Positions 19,201-28,605 of a stretch of 64,000 bases of DNA are shown piece by piece (positions within the stretch are counted from its first letter, which is position 1; each line of letters starts with the position of its first letter). The translations under genes were made by a program, and so were the position numbers. The DNA is from Bacteroidota bacterium. Its GTDB lineage: Bacteria; Bacteroidota; Bacteroidia; 2-12-FULL-35-15. Under the pieces are notes generated by a model, which had not been told where the DNA came from, ran no database searches, and saw only the letters and a program-made list of their open reading frames with translations. Location of the stretch: the NCBI GenBank assembly GCA_021323165.1, contig JAJTCJ010000017.1, forward strand, positions 1-64,000, in the 5' to 3' direction.

Positions 19201-20801
19201 AAATCAACCTTTCCTATGAAATCGAAATCAATGTTATCATCCTTTACAGCAAGCTTTCCTTTAAAGACTTGTTTTGCAACATTTCCTTCTATTGCAACAT
19301 TGCTGTAGGTGTAATTATTAAAATCTATAGTTGTGATTGTTCCGCTGAGCTTTGCAGCTACATCTTCAAGAGTAAAACCTTCACCATCCACTACAACATT
19401 GGCAGTTACTTTTCCTAAAAGAGGAGCGTTGAAAAAACGCCCGAAATCAAAACCATATGAACGGATCTTCCCTTTGTACAATTCTTTATCCTTTTTATCA
19501 TCATGTCTTAATGAGAGATCCGTTGATAATCTTCCTAATGCCGAAGAAAAATCCCCATAAGCATAAAAATCGTTATACAAACCCGTAAATGTTCCTTTGA
19601 ATTTGATATTTCCAAGCTTCTGAATATTGGCTGGCAGATCAAGCCTGTGATATTCTGTAAAAGGCGGCAGAGGAAATGCTTTCAGATCTTCGTAGTTCGT
19701 TGACAAATTTTCAACGTTAAGATGGATAAGTGTTTCATCAAAATTCGGTAATCCTGTAAAAGCAAAATCACCGATGTAATGTGTGCTTCCTCCAAGATAA
19801 ATATCCATTTTTTTTCCTCTTAGATCACTCACTTTTCCGGTCACTTTTCCCGTTACCGTAATAGCTTTATAAAGTCCTTTTAATCCGGGAGCAAAATATG
19901 CCAGATCATTCATTTCAAGTACAGATTGATCAAACTCCGCACTCAGCTTTACTTTATTGATGAAATTATTGAAATCGCTGTATTGATCATACTTAAAAGA
20001 AAGATCTGTTGCAATATTGCTTTCTGCGGTCCTTAACTTTAGCGCATCCATTTTCACTCCAACCGGGCTAACATTCACGAATGAGCTTAAGCTTTTAAGA
20101 ATGAATCCGCTTTTTTCAATAGCTGAAAGATATTCAATGGTACCACGGATAGTATCATGATCAAGCTTGATATCAGTAAACCTTCCGTTGATATGATTTA
20201 CTCCAAGATCAATAAAGTTGATCCCTGTTGTGATCATAGTATCATGCTCATTCCTGTAGTTAAATGTTGTATTAACACAAGTAATCTCAGATACTTGAAT
20301 ATCCCAGTATGGTTTAACCGTTTTCGCAGTATCCCAGGAGGTGAACGCATCTATTATGAACTGCAGGTTCAGGTCTTCATCTTCCCTGTATTTGATGAGT
20401 GAAGCGTTTGTATTCAAAAGAACTACATTGCTTATCAAAAGCTTATGTTTTTCAAAATCAAGCTCCCCTAGATCCACTTTAAGCTTTTTAGAATAAAGAA
20501 GAGTATCTTTATGCAGATCTTCTATATAAACATCAGTAAGTACAACAGTCTTGACAAATTCAATATCAACACTTCCGATCTCTACCTTTGTATGAAGTCT
20601 TTTAGATAAATAAGCTGCGGCTTTATGACCTGCAAAGGTTTGTATGCTTTTGACCTGGATAAGTAAAAATAAAAGTACTGACAGAAATATCAGTATGGAG
20701 ATAAGACGAAATAATATGTTTGTTAGTTTTTTAATACCTTTGAATTTTAAGAGCCGTCCCGCTGAAAGGCGGGACGAAGTTAACGATAATGAGTAAACCA
20801 A
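16215..20801 (-). CDS. TamB-like translocation/assembly module protein (start uncertain; ORF track start is TTG)
   Basis: 1528 aa, N-terminal TM anchor, long beta-helical region, C-term DUF490/TamB-like region (ISSRGEFKMYGDYVIENGDYLFTLQNIINKRFDIEKGSVIKWSG). Confidence 0.88.
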   Translation of the reverse strand: MVYSLSLTSSRLSAGRLLKFKGIKKLTNILFRLISILIFLSVLLFLLIQVKSIQTFAGHKAAAYLSKRLHTKVEIGSVDIEFVKTVVLTDVYIEDLHKDTLLYSKKLKVDLGELDFEKHKLLISNVVLLNTNASLIKYREDEDLNLQFIIDAFTSWDTAKTVKPYWDIQVSEITCVNTTFNYRNEHDTMITTGINFIDLGVNHINGRFTDIKLDHDTIRGTIEYLSAIEKSGFILKSLSSFVNVSPVGVKMDALKLRTAESNIATDLSFKYDQYSDFNNFINKVKLSAEFDQSVLEMNDLAYFAPGLKGLYKAITVTGKVTGKVSDLRGKKMDIYLGGSTHYIGDFAFTGLPNFDETLIHLNVENLSTNYEDLKAFPLPPFTEYHRLDLPANIQKLGNIKFKGTFTGLYNDFYAYGDFSSALGRLSTDLSLRHDDKKDKELYKGKIRSYGFDFGRFFNAPLLGKVTANVVVDGEGFTLEDVAAKLSGTITTIDFNNYTYSNVAIEGNVAKQVFKGKLAVKDDNIDFDFIGKVDFTKKLPNLDFIATVNKADLGALHFVKTDKKTDLSTQVIINVTGNNIDNLIGQINFDNTVYKENDDVYKLSVFNLISEEENGVKSIKLFSDFCDARIRGSFKILELPSSLQNLMNNYLPAYVKKSKSKSNPLQIFEYSFLFKMTEAVTRLFAPEIKIAPRTSITGNYNSSLSDLSLKGNSSRLELYGYVLQNWNIDAETKFKELDVRMTSDRFYLTDSLWLTDLSLNTSTLDDSVNLQVTWDNQAKTKLYKGDLNAFLRFNSDQQIQFKILPSVFVISDSIWDVSKTNEVLVDSSRISIRDLMFEHDKQSIAVNGIISKNKQDQVVLDLNNFNLANLNVITRPLGLKLRGTVTGQSRVQDAYNNMIFTSNTTFNSLFLNDEQIGDGDVESVWDKAKEALYLHGTFTLGIIPNILFSGYYYPKRQEENLDMEVNLQAIQMRVFEPYIQDYCSDFKGQFSGAMTLKGSVKKPLVAGKLNVNAKKVTVSYLNTSYHFNHDIIIENNSFGIEDMVLYDINNNKAIATGKLYHDNFKDFQLDYDIRATKFMCLNTTEAENNLYYGKAYVTGIINIFGFVKDELRIDANVKTEKITSNDKSDKVSLLSKTEITKLFIPLSGPAEVSENNFITFVKKDSVSTNKNIYNVKLGGLALNFDLEVTPDAEVQLIFDQKVGDVIKARGEGNIKLQISSRGEFKMYGDYVIENGDYLFTLQNIINKRFDIEKGSVIKWSGVPYKADVNINAVYKARASLKPFFPTDSSSTYKRRYPVDLKLAMTDDLLSPEINFDINIPTVDAGIRQQVMSYINTDAEMNRQVFSLLILNSFVTPPQLTGAGTGPGVASATYANTSELLSNQLSNMLSKISNDFDIGVNYRPGDEISKEELGVALSTQLFDDRLSIDGNLGVNNNNNATTNNTNNIVGDVNVDYKITDDGKFRIKAFNKANDNNQIYTAGPYTQGVGVLYREEFDTIGQLYKRYLGNLRERKKNKQNSTKTDPLPQDN
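20755..20776. repeat. Hairpin CGTCCCGC-TGAAAG-GCGGGACG
   Basis: 8-bp perfect arms between tamB-like and tsaD. Confidence 0.7.
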
Positions 20802-21693
20802 GGAACTGGCTTCACGCGCTCATCAGCAGAATATAATTCCTGTTGTTGATCAGGCCATTCAAAAAGCCGGTATTAAAAAAGAAGATATAAGCGCCATTGC
20901 TTTTACAAGAGGCCCCGGATTAATGGGCTCACTCCTCGTTGGAACATCATTTTCAAAGGCTTTTGCTATGGGATTACAAATTCCTCTCATTGAAGTTAAC
21001 CATATGCAGGGGCATATTTTAGCTCATTTTATTGACACTCCCGAAGAAACACCTAAGAAGCCGTCTTTCCCTTTTATTTGTCTCACCGTTTCCGGAGGAC
21101 ATACCCAGATAGTTGTTGTTAAAGATCATTTCGATATGCAGGTGATCGGAGAAACCATTGATGATGCCGCTGGTGAAGCTTTTGACAAAGCAGCTAAAAT
21201 AATGGGACTGCCATATCCCGGAGGTCCGCTGATCGATAAATATGCTAAAGAAGGTAATCCGAAAGCTTATAAGTTTACCAAGCCTCATATCCCGGAATTG
21301 AATTTCTCTTTCAGTGGATTAAAAACGGGATTTATGAACTTCATTAATAACGAAAGTGCCAGAGATTCCGGTTTTGTGGAAAATAACAAGGCTGACATCT
21401 GCGCATCCATTCAGTTTACTATCATTACTATATTAATGGATAAGCTTAAAGCTGCCTCGGAACAAACCGGTATAAAACAAATAGCCATTGCAGGGGGTGT
21501 TTCTGCAAACTCAGGTTTACGCGATACTTTAAAAAAACTTGAAAAAGAATTAGCTTGGGAGGTTTTTATTCCGAAATTTGAATATTGTACCGATAATGCT
21601 GCAATGATTGCCATAACCGGATATTATAAATATTTAAAGAAAGATTTTACAAGCCAGGCAGCAACACCATTGGCCCGGTATGAATTAAAATAA
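20797..21693 (+). pseudogene. tsaD: tRNA N6-adenosine threonylcarbamoyltransferase TsaD, 5' end missing/broken (ORF-track ATG at 20923)
   Basis: In-frame ELASRAHQQNIIPVVDQAIQKAGIKKEDISAIAFTRGPGLMGS from 20803; ATGAGTAAACCA at 20789 is out of frame; ESSCDDT N-terminal segment absent. Confidence 0.85.
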
Positions 21694-21694
21694 A

Positions 21695-22408
21695 TTGAAT
21701 AAAAAACTTACATACTATATTTTATTTATCAGCACTGTTCTTCCGCTCTGTATGAACGGAATGGAAACAGATACTATCATTCGGAAGAAGCCTGTTAAAA
21801 CCGACAATTTAAAAGAGAGAATTTTCAATTCTCCAATGGTTCTTAAAACCAGCCCTACCGCGTTTCTTTTAGGGGCTATGTTTCCTCCTTTTACAGCAGA
21901 GTACAGATTAATGATGGAAATCAGTTCCGGAAAAAGACAATCTGAACAGCTTGGAATATCTTATCTTGGAAAGAACATCTTCGTGAATGCTATTGAGAAA
22001 GCAGCAAACATTCCTGCCGAATATCATTATAAAGTTGAAGGCTGGAGAATACAATACGCTCATAAATTTTATCTTGTAGGAAGAAGAGGTTATGCTCCAT
22101 TTGGTTTTTTTGTGGGGCCATCCGTTTCTTATGCAAATGCGAGGATCGCGATCGGCCGCAAAAGATATTATGAAGAAGTGTATTTTGATTTCAGGCACTT
22201 TAACGTGAATGCTATAATTGGCGTGCAGGTAGGAAAAGCAAACAGTTTAACTTTTGAAGTTTATGGCGGTATTGGATATAAATCAAATAAGGTTTATTAC
22301 CACTCAAGTTCTGCCAATATTACCCCATACGATACAGAAGATTTCGGTCTTATCTACCAAACGAATCTGAACCTATTATTTGGGATAAATATAGGATATG
22401 CCAGATAA
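21695..22408 (+). CDS. Hypothetical secreted / outer-membrane beta-barrel-like protein (TTG start)
   Basis: Signal-like N-terminus; alternating hydrophobic/Gly-aromatic pattern. Confidence 0.6.
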   Translation: MNKKLTYYILFISTVLPLCMNGMETDTIIRKKPVKTDNLKERIFNSPMVLKTSPTAFLLGAMFPPFTAEYRLMMEISSGKRQSEQLGISYLGKNIFVNAIEKAANIPAEYHYKVEGWRIQYAHKFYLVGRRGYAPFGFFVGPSVSYANARIAIGRKRYYEEVYFDFRHFNVNAIIGVQVGKANSLTFEVYGGIGYKSNKVYYHSSSANITPYDTEDFGLIYQTNLNLLFGINIGYAR

Positions 22409-22409
22409 A

Positions 22410-22439
22410 AAAAGCCGCCTCTATTCAGAAGCGGCTTTT
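22410..22439. terminator. Bidirectional terminator between convergent genes
   Basis: AAAAGCCGCCTCTATTCAGAAGCGGCTTTT. Confidence 0.8.
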
Positions 22440-22456
22440 AAATTTTTCAATAAATG

Positions 22457-24871
22457 TTATTTCATTTTTATTATTCTAAGCTGTGCATTTCCCTCATCAC
22501 CATTAATAACATTAACCAAATACATTCCTGAGCTGAGGCCATCAATTGTGAAAGATCCTTTCAGCTGTGAGATCTTAATTGATCTGATCACTCTTCCTGT
22601 AACATCCATGATTTCAATTCTTGAATCAGAAGTTATTTTAGTCAGATCATAAGAAACCGTTGTTTGATCTGAAAATGGATTCGGATACACATTTAAGATT
22701 GTATTCGTTTTTACATTTTCTTCTACCCCAACTACATTGCCTTCGGTGATCTGAAACTGATCAAACGCTGCTTCAACGAGATGACCACTTGCAATATCAG
22801 CCGTCCTTACAATTAATTTCATGGTAGCCGTAACAGCTATTATTGAATCTATAGGGAATGATCTATAAACCCAGCTTGAATTTCCCGGACTATTATATAT
22901 TAAAGAATCCACTGTGACAGTTGTAATTCCATTATTCAGGCTGATCTTTAAATAATCATTAGGAACACCTGATCCACCTGCATTATAAAACCAATGAGTA
23001 TAGTTCAAATAAGGATTTGAATAATTTGAAAGATTAAATATAGGGGATGTTAAGAGTGTAGAACCGTTATCGACATCATCGGAAGCAGCACTTCCACCGC
23101 CATTACCTGTAACATATGCACGGTTACCGCAATCTAAACTATCATCCATACCAGGATTTGAAAAAGCCGTTCCATTCATTGTTCCTACAGGAACCCCTCT
23201 CTCCCAATCTCCTGTAGATGCACTTCCGGTAACTGTCCATCCGAAGTTAAAAGTGAAATCATCATAATAACCCGGAGAGACTTCAAATATCAAATCTCCT
23301 GAAGTAGAATTGATCACCATATTACGGGCGCAGTTCGTCAAATATCCCCACTTTCCTCCCGCAACTTCATAATTTCCAGGGTATATTCCGGGAATAGTAA
23401 AATTACCTGATGCATCGGTTACTGTCGAATAATTGAAATCATTATTTCCAATGGAAACATTCGCACCTGCAACACCAGTTGTGGTACCGGTTTCAATTAC
23501 CCTTCCGTTTAATGAAATCACCTGAATAGGAATTAAAGCAACATCCCTGATAGTAACACTTGCCGGAACCAAAGACACTCCAGTGATAGTTTTAGAATAA
23601 TATCCAGGCTTAGAATAAACAACTGTGTATAAACCTCCCGGTGAAGGAAGTCCTGTTCTATATGTACCGGTTATGTCTGAGTTGTCTGAAACGTTCGATG
23701 ACATGATCTGTACGCCTGCTCCTGTGATCGGCAGACCGGTAACAGAGTCCGTAACCATACCTTCAAGATAACAAGCACGTTCGTAAGTTGGAGTGAAAAC
23801 AAATAATCCATCTTCCATATTCGAAACGACAATAGTTCCGGAAGGAAGATAAGGATATACTCCCCAGGTTCCTTCAAAACCACCACCGCTAGCTGCATAA
23901 GTATCATAATTTCCAACCTGAACTAAATTTGAAGGACGGCCTGCATCTACAATTGTAAAACCGTCTTTATACCAGGACGTAACTGCATAATCATTTCCTC
24001 CAACACGGATGATATGCGTATTATGCACAACCGACTGAGATCCTGGATTAGATTGAATTCTGTCTAACTCTACAATATTGGTTGGATCTGTAACATCATA
24101 AGAAGTAAGAAATGAATTATCTACCTCATCAGTAGTAAATAATGTTTTACTGTTAGTAGAAAGCCAGGTATTATGAGTGAAATTGCTGGGAGTATACTTT
24201 ATTGAAAGTTCAACCGGTGTAGCTTTATTAGTAAAATCTACAACTGAAAAATATCCTGCATAGATATGTCCGGCCCACAAAGTATCATTTCTTACATAAC
24301 CATCATGAACGTAAGCCTGTTGGCCCGCTCCTACTTCATATTTACCAGCAAAAGTCGGGTTCCATGGATCTGTAAGATCCGCAGCAATTGCTCCTCCGTT
24401 AAACAAATTACTTCCATATAAATATGCAAAATGGCCATCAATATGCAATGCATGGATTGTATTTAAAGCTCCGGCAATAGTTCCGTCACCCGTCCAATTT
24501 TTATAAACTATTCCTGTAACATCCGGAAGACTTCTCATATTAACGATCTGCAATCCTCCCCCACCTTCAGTTGTAACATAAGCATAGTTACCATAAACCT
24601 TAATTTCTTTCCAGAGATTATTTACATTCGGGATCTTTTTTACCTCAACAGGAGTTGATGGATTTGTTACATCAACAATTGACATTCCATCCTCTACACC
24701 AACTAGAGCATATTCATTTCCTAATGAATCCACATACCCGCAGATATTAGCACAGGTTTTACCTGGATATGCCAGCTGGCCACGTAAAACAACATTCAGA
24801 TTCTGTGCGATAACACTTGCTGATATAGAAAGAGCAAGTGTAACGCAAGTAAACAACATTCGTAATTTCAT
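22457..24871 (-). CDS. Choice-of-anchor-B-like (LVIVD-type repeat) protein with carboxypeptidase-regulatory-like domains and T9SS sorting domain
   Basis: Signal peptide; SIVDVTNPSTPVEV..., repeats; C-term ILNVYPNPFSDQTTVSYDL...GMYLVNV. Confidence 0.85.
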   Translation of the reverse strand: MKLRMLFTCVTLALSISASVIAQNLNVVLRGQLAYPGKTCANICGYVDSLGNEYALVGVEDGMSIVDVTNPSTPVEVKKIPNVNNLWKEIKVYGNYAYVTTEGGGGLQIVNMRSLPDVTGIVYKNWTGDGTIAGALNTIHALHIDGHFAYLYGSNLFNGGAIAADLTDPWNPTFAGKYEVGAGQQAYVHDGYVRNDTLWAGHIYAGYFSVVDFTNKATPVELSIKYTPSNFTHNTWLSTNSKTLFTTDEVDNSFLTSYDVTDPTNIVELDRIQSNPGSQSVVHNTHIIRVGGNDYAVTSWYKDGFTIVDAGRPSNLVQVGNYDTYAASGGGFEGTWGVYPYLPSGTIVVSNMEDGLFVFTPTYERACYLEGMVTDSVTGLPITGAGVQIMSSNVSDNSDITGTYRTGLPSPGGLYTVVYSKPGYYSKTITGVSLVPASVTIRDVALIPIQVISLNGRVIETGTTTGVAGANVSIGNNDFNYSTVTDASGNFTIPGIYPGNYEVAGGKWGYLTNCARNMVINSTSGDLIFEVSPGYYDDFTFNFGWTVTGSASTGDWERGVPVGTMNGTAFSNPGMDDSLDCGNRAYVTGNGGGSAASDDVDNGSTLLTSPIFNLSNYSNPYLNYTHWFYNAGGSGVPNDYLKISLNNGITTVTVDSLIYNSPGNSSWVYRSFPIDSIIAVTATMKLIVRTADIASGHLVEAAFDQFQITEGNVVGVEENVKTNTILNVYPNPFSDQTTVSYDLTKITSDSRIEIMDVTGRVIRSIKISQLKGSFTIDGLSSGMYLVNVINGDEGNAQLRIIKMK

Positions 24872-24997
24872 TTCAATAAGAGAGATTTAGTTTAGAGGGA
24901 TGATTATCTGTCTAAGTACGGTATTTTATTCTGAAAAACCAAGAATATAGCAGGTGGAAATCAGGATCAGAAAGACCTGAATCATGAGTATATGGCA

Positions 24998-25032
24998 AAA
25001 AAAAATCCCGTTCTTTCAAACGGAATCTTTTT
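24998..25032 (-). terminator. Terminator for parC
   Basis: Minus: GATTCCGTT-TGAAAG-AACGGGATTTTTTTT. Confidence 0.7.
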
Positions 25033-25033
25033 A

Positions 25034-27742
25034 TTAATCGAAATCAAGTGTCAGATCTTTTCCATCATCCTTACCTTTTTTTCTCTTTTTCTTTTCTTCT
25101 GAAGGAAGCTTTATTTCAGCATTGATCATTTGGTCAATTGAAAGCATATTCTTTTCTTTTGCCGGCTCTTGCGCTTTTTTTATTGCTTCGAGCGGTGACA
25201 TACCGCTTTCTTCAAACTCTTCCAGAACATCTTCTTCAATATGGACCTCAACAGGAGGAAGTAAGTTGATCTCTTTCACCTTAGCATAGGACAATTTATT
25301 GCCTTTTGCCTTAAGTCCTTTAACTTCTATGAACTCATGAAGCTTGATCTGCTCAGTAGGAACTTCCTTATCTTTTACCTTTGAGAATTTCACCTCTACT
25401 ATCGGTAATTCTTCAGTAGTCACAACTTCAATGCGTGATCCTTCAGCTTCTGAAATAAAGAGTGTTTTCTTATCATTGACCTCAACCATAAAACGTTTTA
25501 CAAAATATGTTTTACTTTCTCCGTCAAGGTATATTGCCGAAACAGGTTTTTTCGGATTGAACTTCTCTATCAGAACCATATCCTGATCGAAATGTGTGGA
25601 AACATCAAAACCTGTAAGCTTGTAATATCCATTCTGTGTTACTGTCAGGATCTTATCTTCAGGGCCGAAGCTTCCTAAAAACTGACCGCGCTTGTCGGTA
25701 TTTAATCTGTGAACAGTGTCATCAAACCAGATGTCACGCGCTCCTAAAGTTGATACGCCTTTTTCTTTAAGAATGATCTTTCTTACAGCATATTTGGTAA
25801 CCACATTTCCTAATGAATTCCGTCCTTTTACAGCTAACTCAGAGAAATTAAGGTCCCACTGAACCTTTCTTAATCCCGGCATAGGCTTTAACTGGACCTC
25901 AACAACTTCAGCTTCTCCATTTGGATTTGCAGTAAAATATAAGACTTCAGAACCTTTCGTTCCTTTGGTAAGATCATATTGCTTATCGCGTGTAACCCCC
26001 GTAACCGGGAAGCGTTTCATAAACACGCTGCCTGATTTCCCATCACGATAGATCATATTATAAACAGTGCGTTCATCATTCTTTTTGAACACTGCAATAT
26101 GTATGAGGTCTTTTCCTACGAAAGCTTTATCTGCAACCTTGGAAACCTGCATGGTTCCATCCTTACGAAAGACAATGATATCATCTATATCAGAACACTC
26201 TCCAACAAATTCATCTTTCTTTAATCCGTATCCGGCAAAACCTTCTTCACGGTTCACATATAATTTTTCATTTGCAACAACAACGCTTGTCGCGACAATT
26301 GTTTCAAAAGACTTGATCTCAGTTTTACGCTCGCGGCCCGGACCATATTTCTTTTTTAGGTTCTTGAAATACTCGATCGCGTAATCTGTAAGATGTGCCA
26401 GGTGGTGATCGATCTCTTTGATACGGGCATCCAGTGATCTCATTTTTTCATCTGCTTTTGCAGAATCGAAACGAGTGATACGAATCATTGGAATTTGTGT
26501 AAGCTTTTCGAAATCCTCATTTGTGATCTCGCGGATGAACTGTTTCTTATATTTGGCGAAACGTCCGTCAAGATATCCAAATAAACTTGCCTTGTCGGAA
26601 TAATTCTTAAAGTCAATATACATTTCATCCTTGATGAAGATCTTCTCAAGAGAAGCAAACATATAAGATTCCTGCAATTCACCTTTTTCAATCTCGAGCT
26701 CGCTCTTTAAGAGACCTAAAGTCTGATGAGTGGAGATCTTGAGTATTTCATTAACCCCAATAAATCTCGGTTTGTCATTTTCAATGATACATGCATTCGG
26801 AGAAATTGAAACTTCACAATCAGTGAAAGCATACAATGCATCAATTGTTTTATCAGGAGAGATGCCGGGAACAAGATGAACAACAATTTCAACATTTTCA
26901 GCTGTATTATCTTCTACCTTTTTTATCTTGATCTTTCCTTTGTCGTTCGCAGCAACTATTGAATCTATAAGCGATCCTGTGGTTGTACCAAAAGGGATCT
27001 CATTGATCACAAGCGTCTTTTTATCCAGCAATGATATCTTTGCTCTCACTCTCACCTTACCACCACGCAATCCATCATTGTAATTACCGAAATCAGCCAT
27101 CCCGGCAGTAATAAAATCAGGAAGAATATCAGTTCTCTTACCCTTAAGGATTGCTACTGAAGCATCACATAATTCATTAAAGTTATGAGGAAGCATTTTG
27201 CAGGCTAAACCTACTGCAATACCTTCTACTCCCTGAGCCAATAATAATGGGAATTTAACGGGTAACGTCTCCGGCTCTTTGTTTCGGCCATCATAACTTA
27301 AAAGCCAGGTGGTTGTTTTAGGATTGAACACAACTTCCTGAGCAAACTTGGATAAGCGGGCTTCAATATAACGAGGTGCTGCTGCTCTGTCACCTGTTAA
27401 AATATTCCCCCAGTTTCCCTGTGTATCTATTAAAAGATCTTTTTGTCCTAATGCAACAAGAGCATCTCCAATACTCATATCCCCGTGAGGATGATATTTC
27501 ATGGTATGCCCGATAATGTTCGCAACCTTATTATAGCGTCCGTCATCAAGGTCATTCATAGAATGAAGGATCCTTCTCTGAACGGGTTTTAAACCATCTT
27601 CCACATAAGGTACCGCTCTTTCCAGGATTACATAAGAAGCATAATCCAAAAACCAATTCTGGTACATTCCCGATACGTGAGTGATGTTATGCAGCTCCTC
27701 ACCTCCACCGGTGTTTTCTTCGTTTATATTTTCTTCGCTCAT
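25034..27742 (-). CDS. parC: DNA topoisomerase IV subunit A
   Basis: YASYVILERAVPYVEDGLKPVQRRILHSM; GDRAAAPRYIEARLS; downstream of parE. Confidence 0.93.
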   Translation of the reverse strand: MSEENINEENTGGGEELHNITHVSGMYQNWFLDYASYVILERAVPYVEDGLKPVQRRILHSMNDLDDGRYNKVANIIGHTMKYHPHGDMSIGDALVALGQKDLLIDTQGNWGNILTGDRAAAPRYIEARLSKFAQEVVFNPKTTTWLLSYDGRNKEPETLPVKFPLLLAQGVEGIAVGLACKMLPHNFNELCDASVAILKGKRTDILPDFITAGMADFGNYNDGLRGGKVRVRAKISLLDKKTLVINEIPFGTTTGSLIDSIVAANDKGKIKIKKVEDNTAENVEIVVHLVPGISPDKTIDALYAFTDCEVSISPNACIIENDKPRFIGVNEILKISTHQTLGLLKSELEIEKGELQESYMFASLEKIFIKDEMYIDFKNYSDKASLFGYLDGRFAKYKKQFIREITNEDFEKLTQIPMIRITRFDSAKADEKMRSLDARIKEIDHHLAHLTDYAIEYFKNLKKKYGPGRERKTEIKSFETIVATSVVVANEKLYVNREEGFAGYGLKKDEFVGECSDIDDIIVFRKDGTMQVSKVADKAFVGKDLIHIAVFKKNDERTVYNMIYRDGKSGSVFMKRFPVTGVTRDKQYDLTKGTKGSEVLYFTANPNGEAEVVEVQLKPMPGLRKVQWDLNFSELAVKGRNSLGNVVTKYAVRKIILKEKGVSTLGARDIWFDDTVHRLNTDKRGQFLGSFGPEDKILTVTQNGYYKLTGFDVSTHFDQDMVLIEKFNPKKPVSAIYLDGESKTYFVKRFMVEVNDKKTLFISEAEGSRIEVVTTEELPIVEVKFSKVKDKEVPTEQIKLHEFIEVKGLKAKGNKLSYAKVKEINLLPPVEVHIEEDVLEEFEESGMSPLEAIKKAQEPAKEKNMLSIDQMINAEIKLPSEEKKKRKKGKDDGKDLTLDFD

Positions 27743-27767
27743 AGATTATTAAAATTCTGTAAAAGAT

Positions 27768-27854
27768 GTCATCTCGACCGCAGTGGAGAGATCTTTTTAT
27801 TAAAAAACAATATTTCAGGAACAAGATTCCTCCGCTTCGGTCGGAATGACAGAA
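27768..27854. repeat. MITE/REP-like element between parE and parC
   Basis: Ends GTCATCTCGACCG ... CGGTCGGAATGAC, inverted at 11/13. Confidence 0.6.
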
Positions 27855-27864
27855 ACACTTATCT

Positions 27865-28605
27865 CTATTTCACCCCAACTTCTTTCTCTATCTTCTCGAT
27901 CTCCTCTATAAGATCTTTCTCTACAACAAGATTGTCAATAATAAAATCCTGTCTTTCAGGAGTGTTCTTACCCATAAAATAACTTAACATTTCAAAGATC
28001 TTGTCTTTACCAATAATCACAGGATCTTTACGCATATCTTTTCCAATGAACAATTTAAATTCGTCAGGCGAGATCTCTCCTAAACCCTTAAATCGTGTGA
28101 TCTCCGGTTTAACACCAAGCTTTGCAATAGCTGCTTTTCTTTCTTCGTCACTATAGCAATAGATCGTTTCTTTCTTGTTCCTTACACGAAATAAAGGAGT
28201 CTGCAGAATGTAAACATGTCCGTTCTTCACCAGATCCGGAAAAAACTGAAGAAAGAATGTCATTAACAGTAAACGGATATGCATTCCATCCACATCGGCA
28301 TCGGTTGCAACCACTATATTATTGTAACGAAGATTCTCAATACCATCTTCAATATTTAAAGCTGCCTGAAGAAGGTTAAATTCTTCATTTTCATAAACTA
28401 TTTTTTTTGTAAGTCCGAATGCAAGTGATGGATCCGCTTGCAGAATCTCCCTCACAGATGAATAAAGTTGTATCCAGCTTACGTTCATCATTCGAGTTAA
28501 AATGAACTCTGCAGTCACGTAATTTTTTATTATGAAGATTTGATTTCTTAGCGCGTTCACGTGCAAGCTTTTGAATTCCCTGCAGATCCTTACGCTCACG
28601 TTCAC
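27865..28605 (-). pseudogene. parE: DNA topoisomerase IV subunit B, C-terminal fragment (ParE-like from about 28419 down)
   Basis: [56 protein letters not shown]; residues before FGLTKK are the out-of-frame reading of the upstream part. Confidence 0.85.

Noticed and set aside
20789-20836. Short ORF MSKPRNWLHALISRI*
   Set aside because: Out-of-frame remnant of the tsaD start, not an independent gene.
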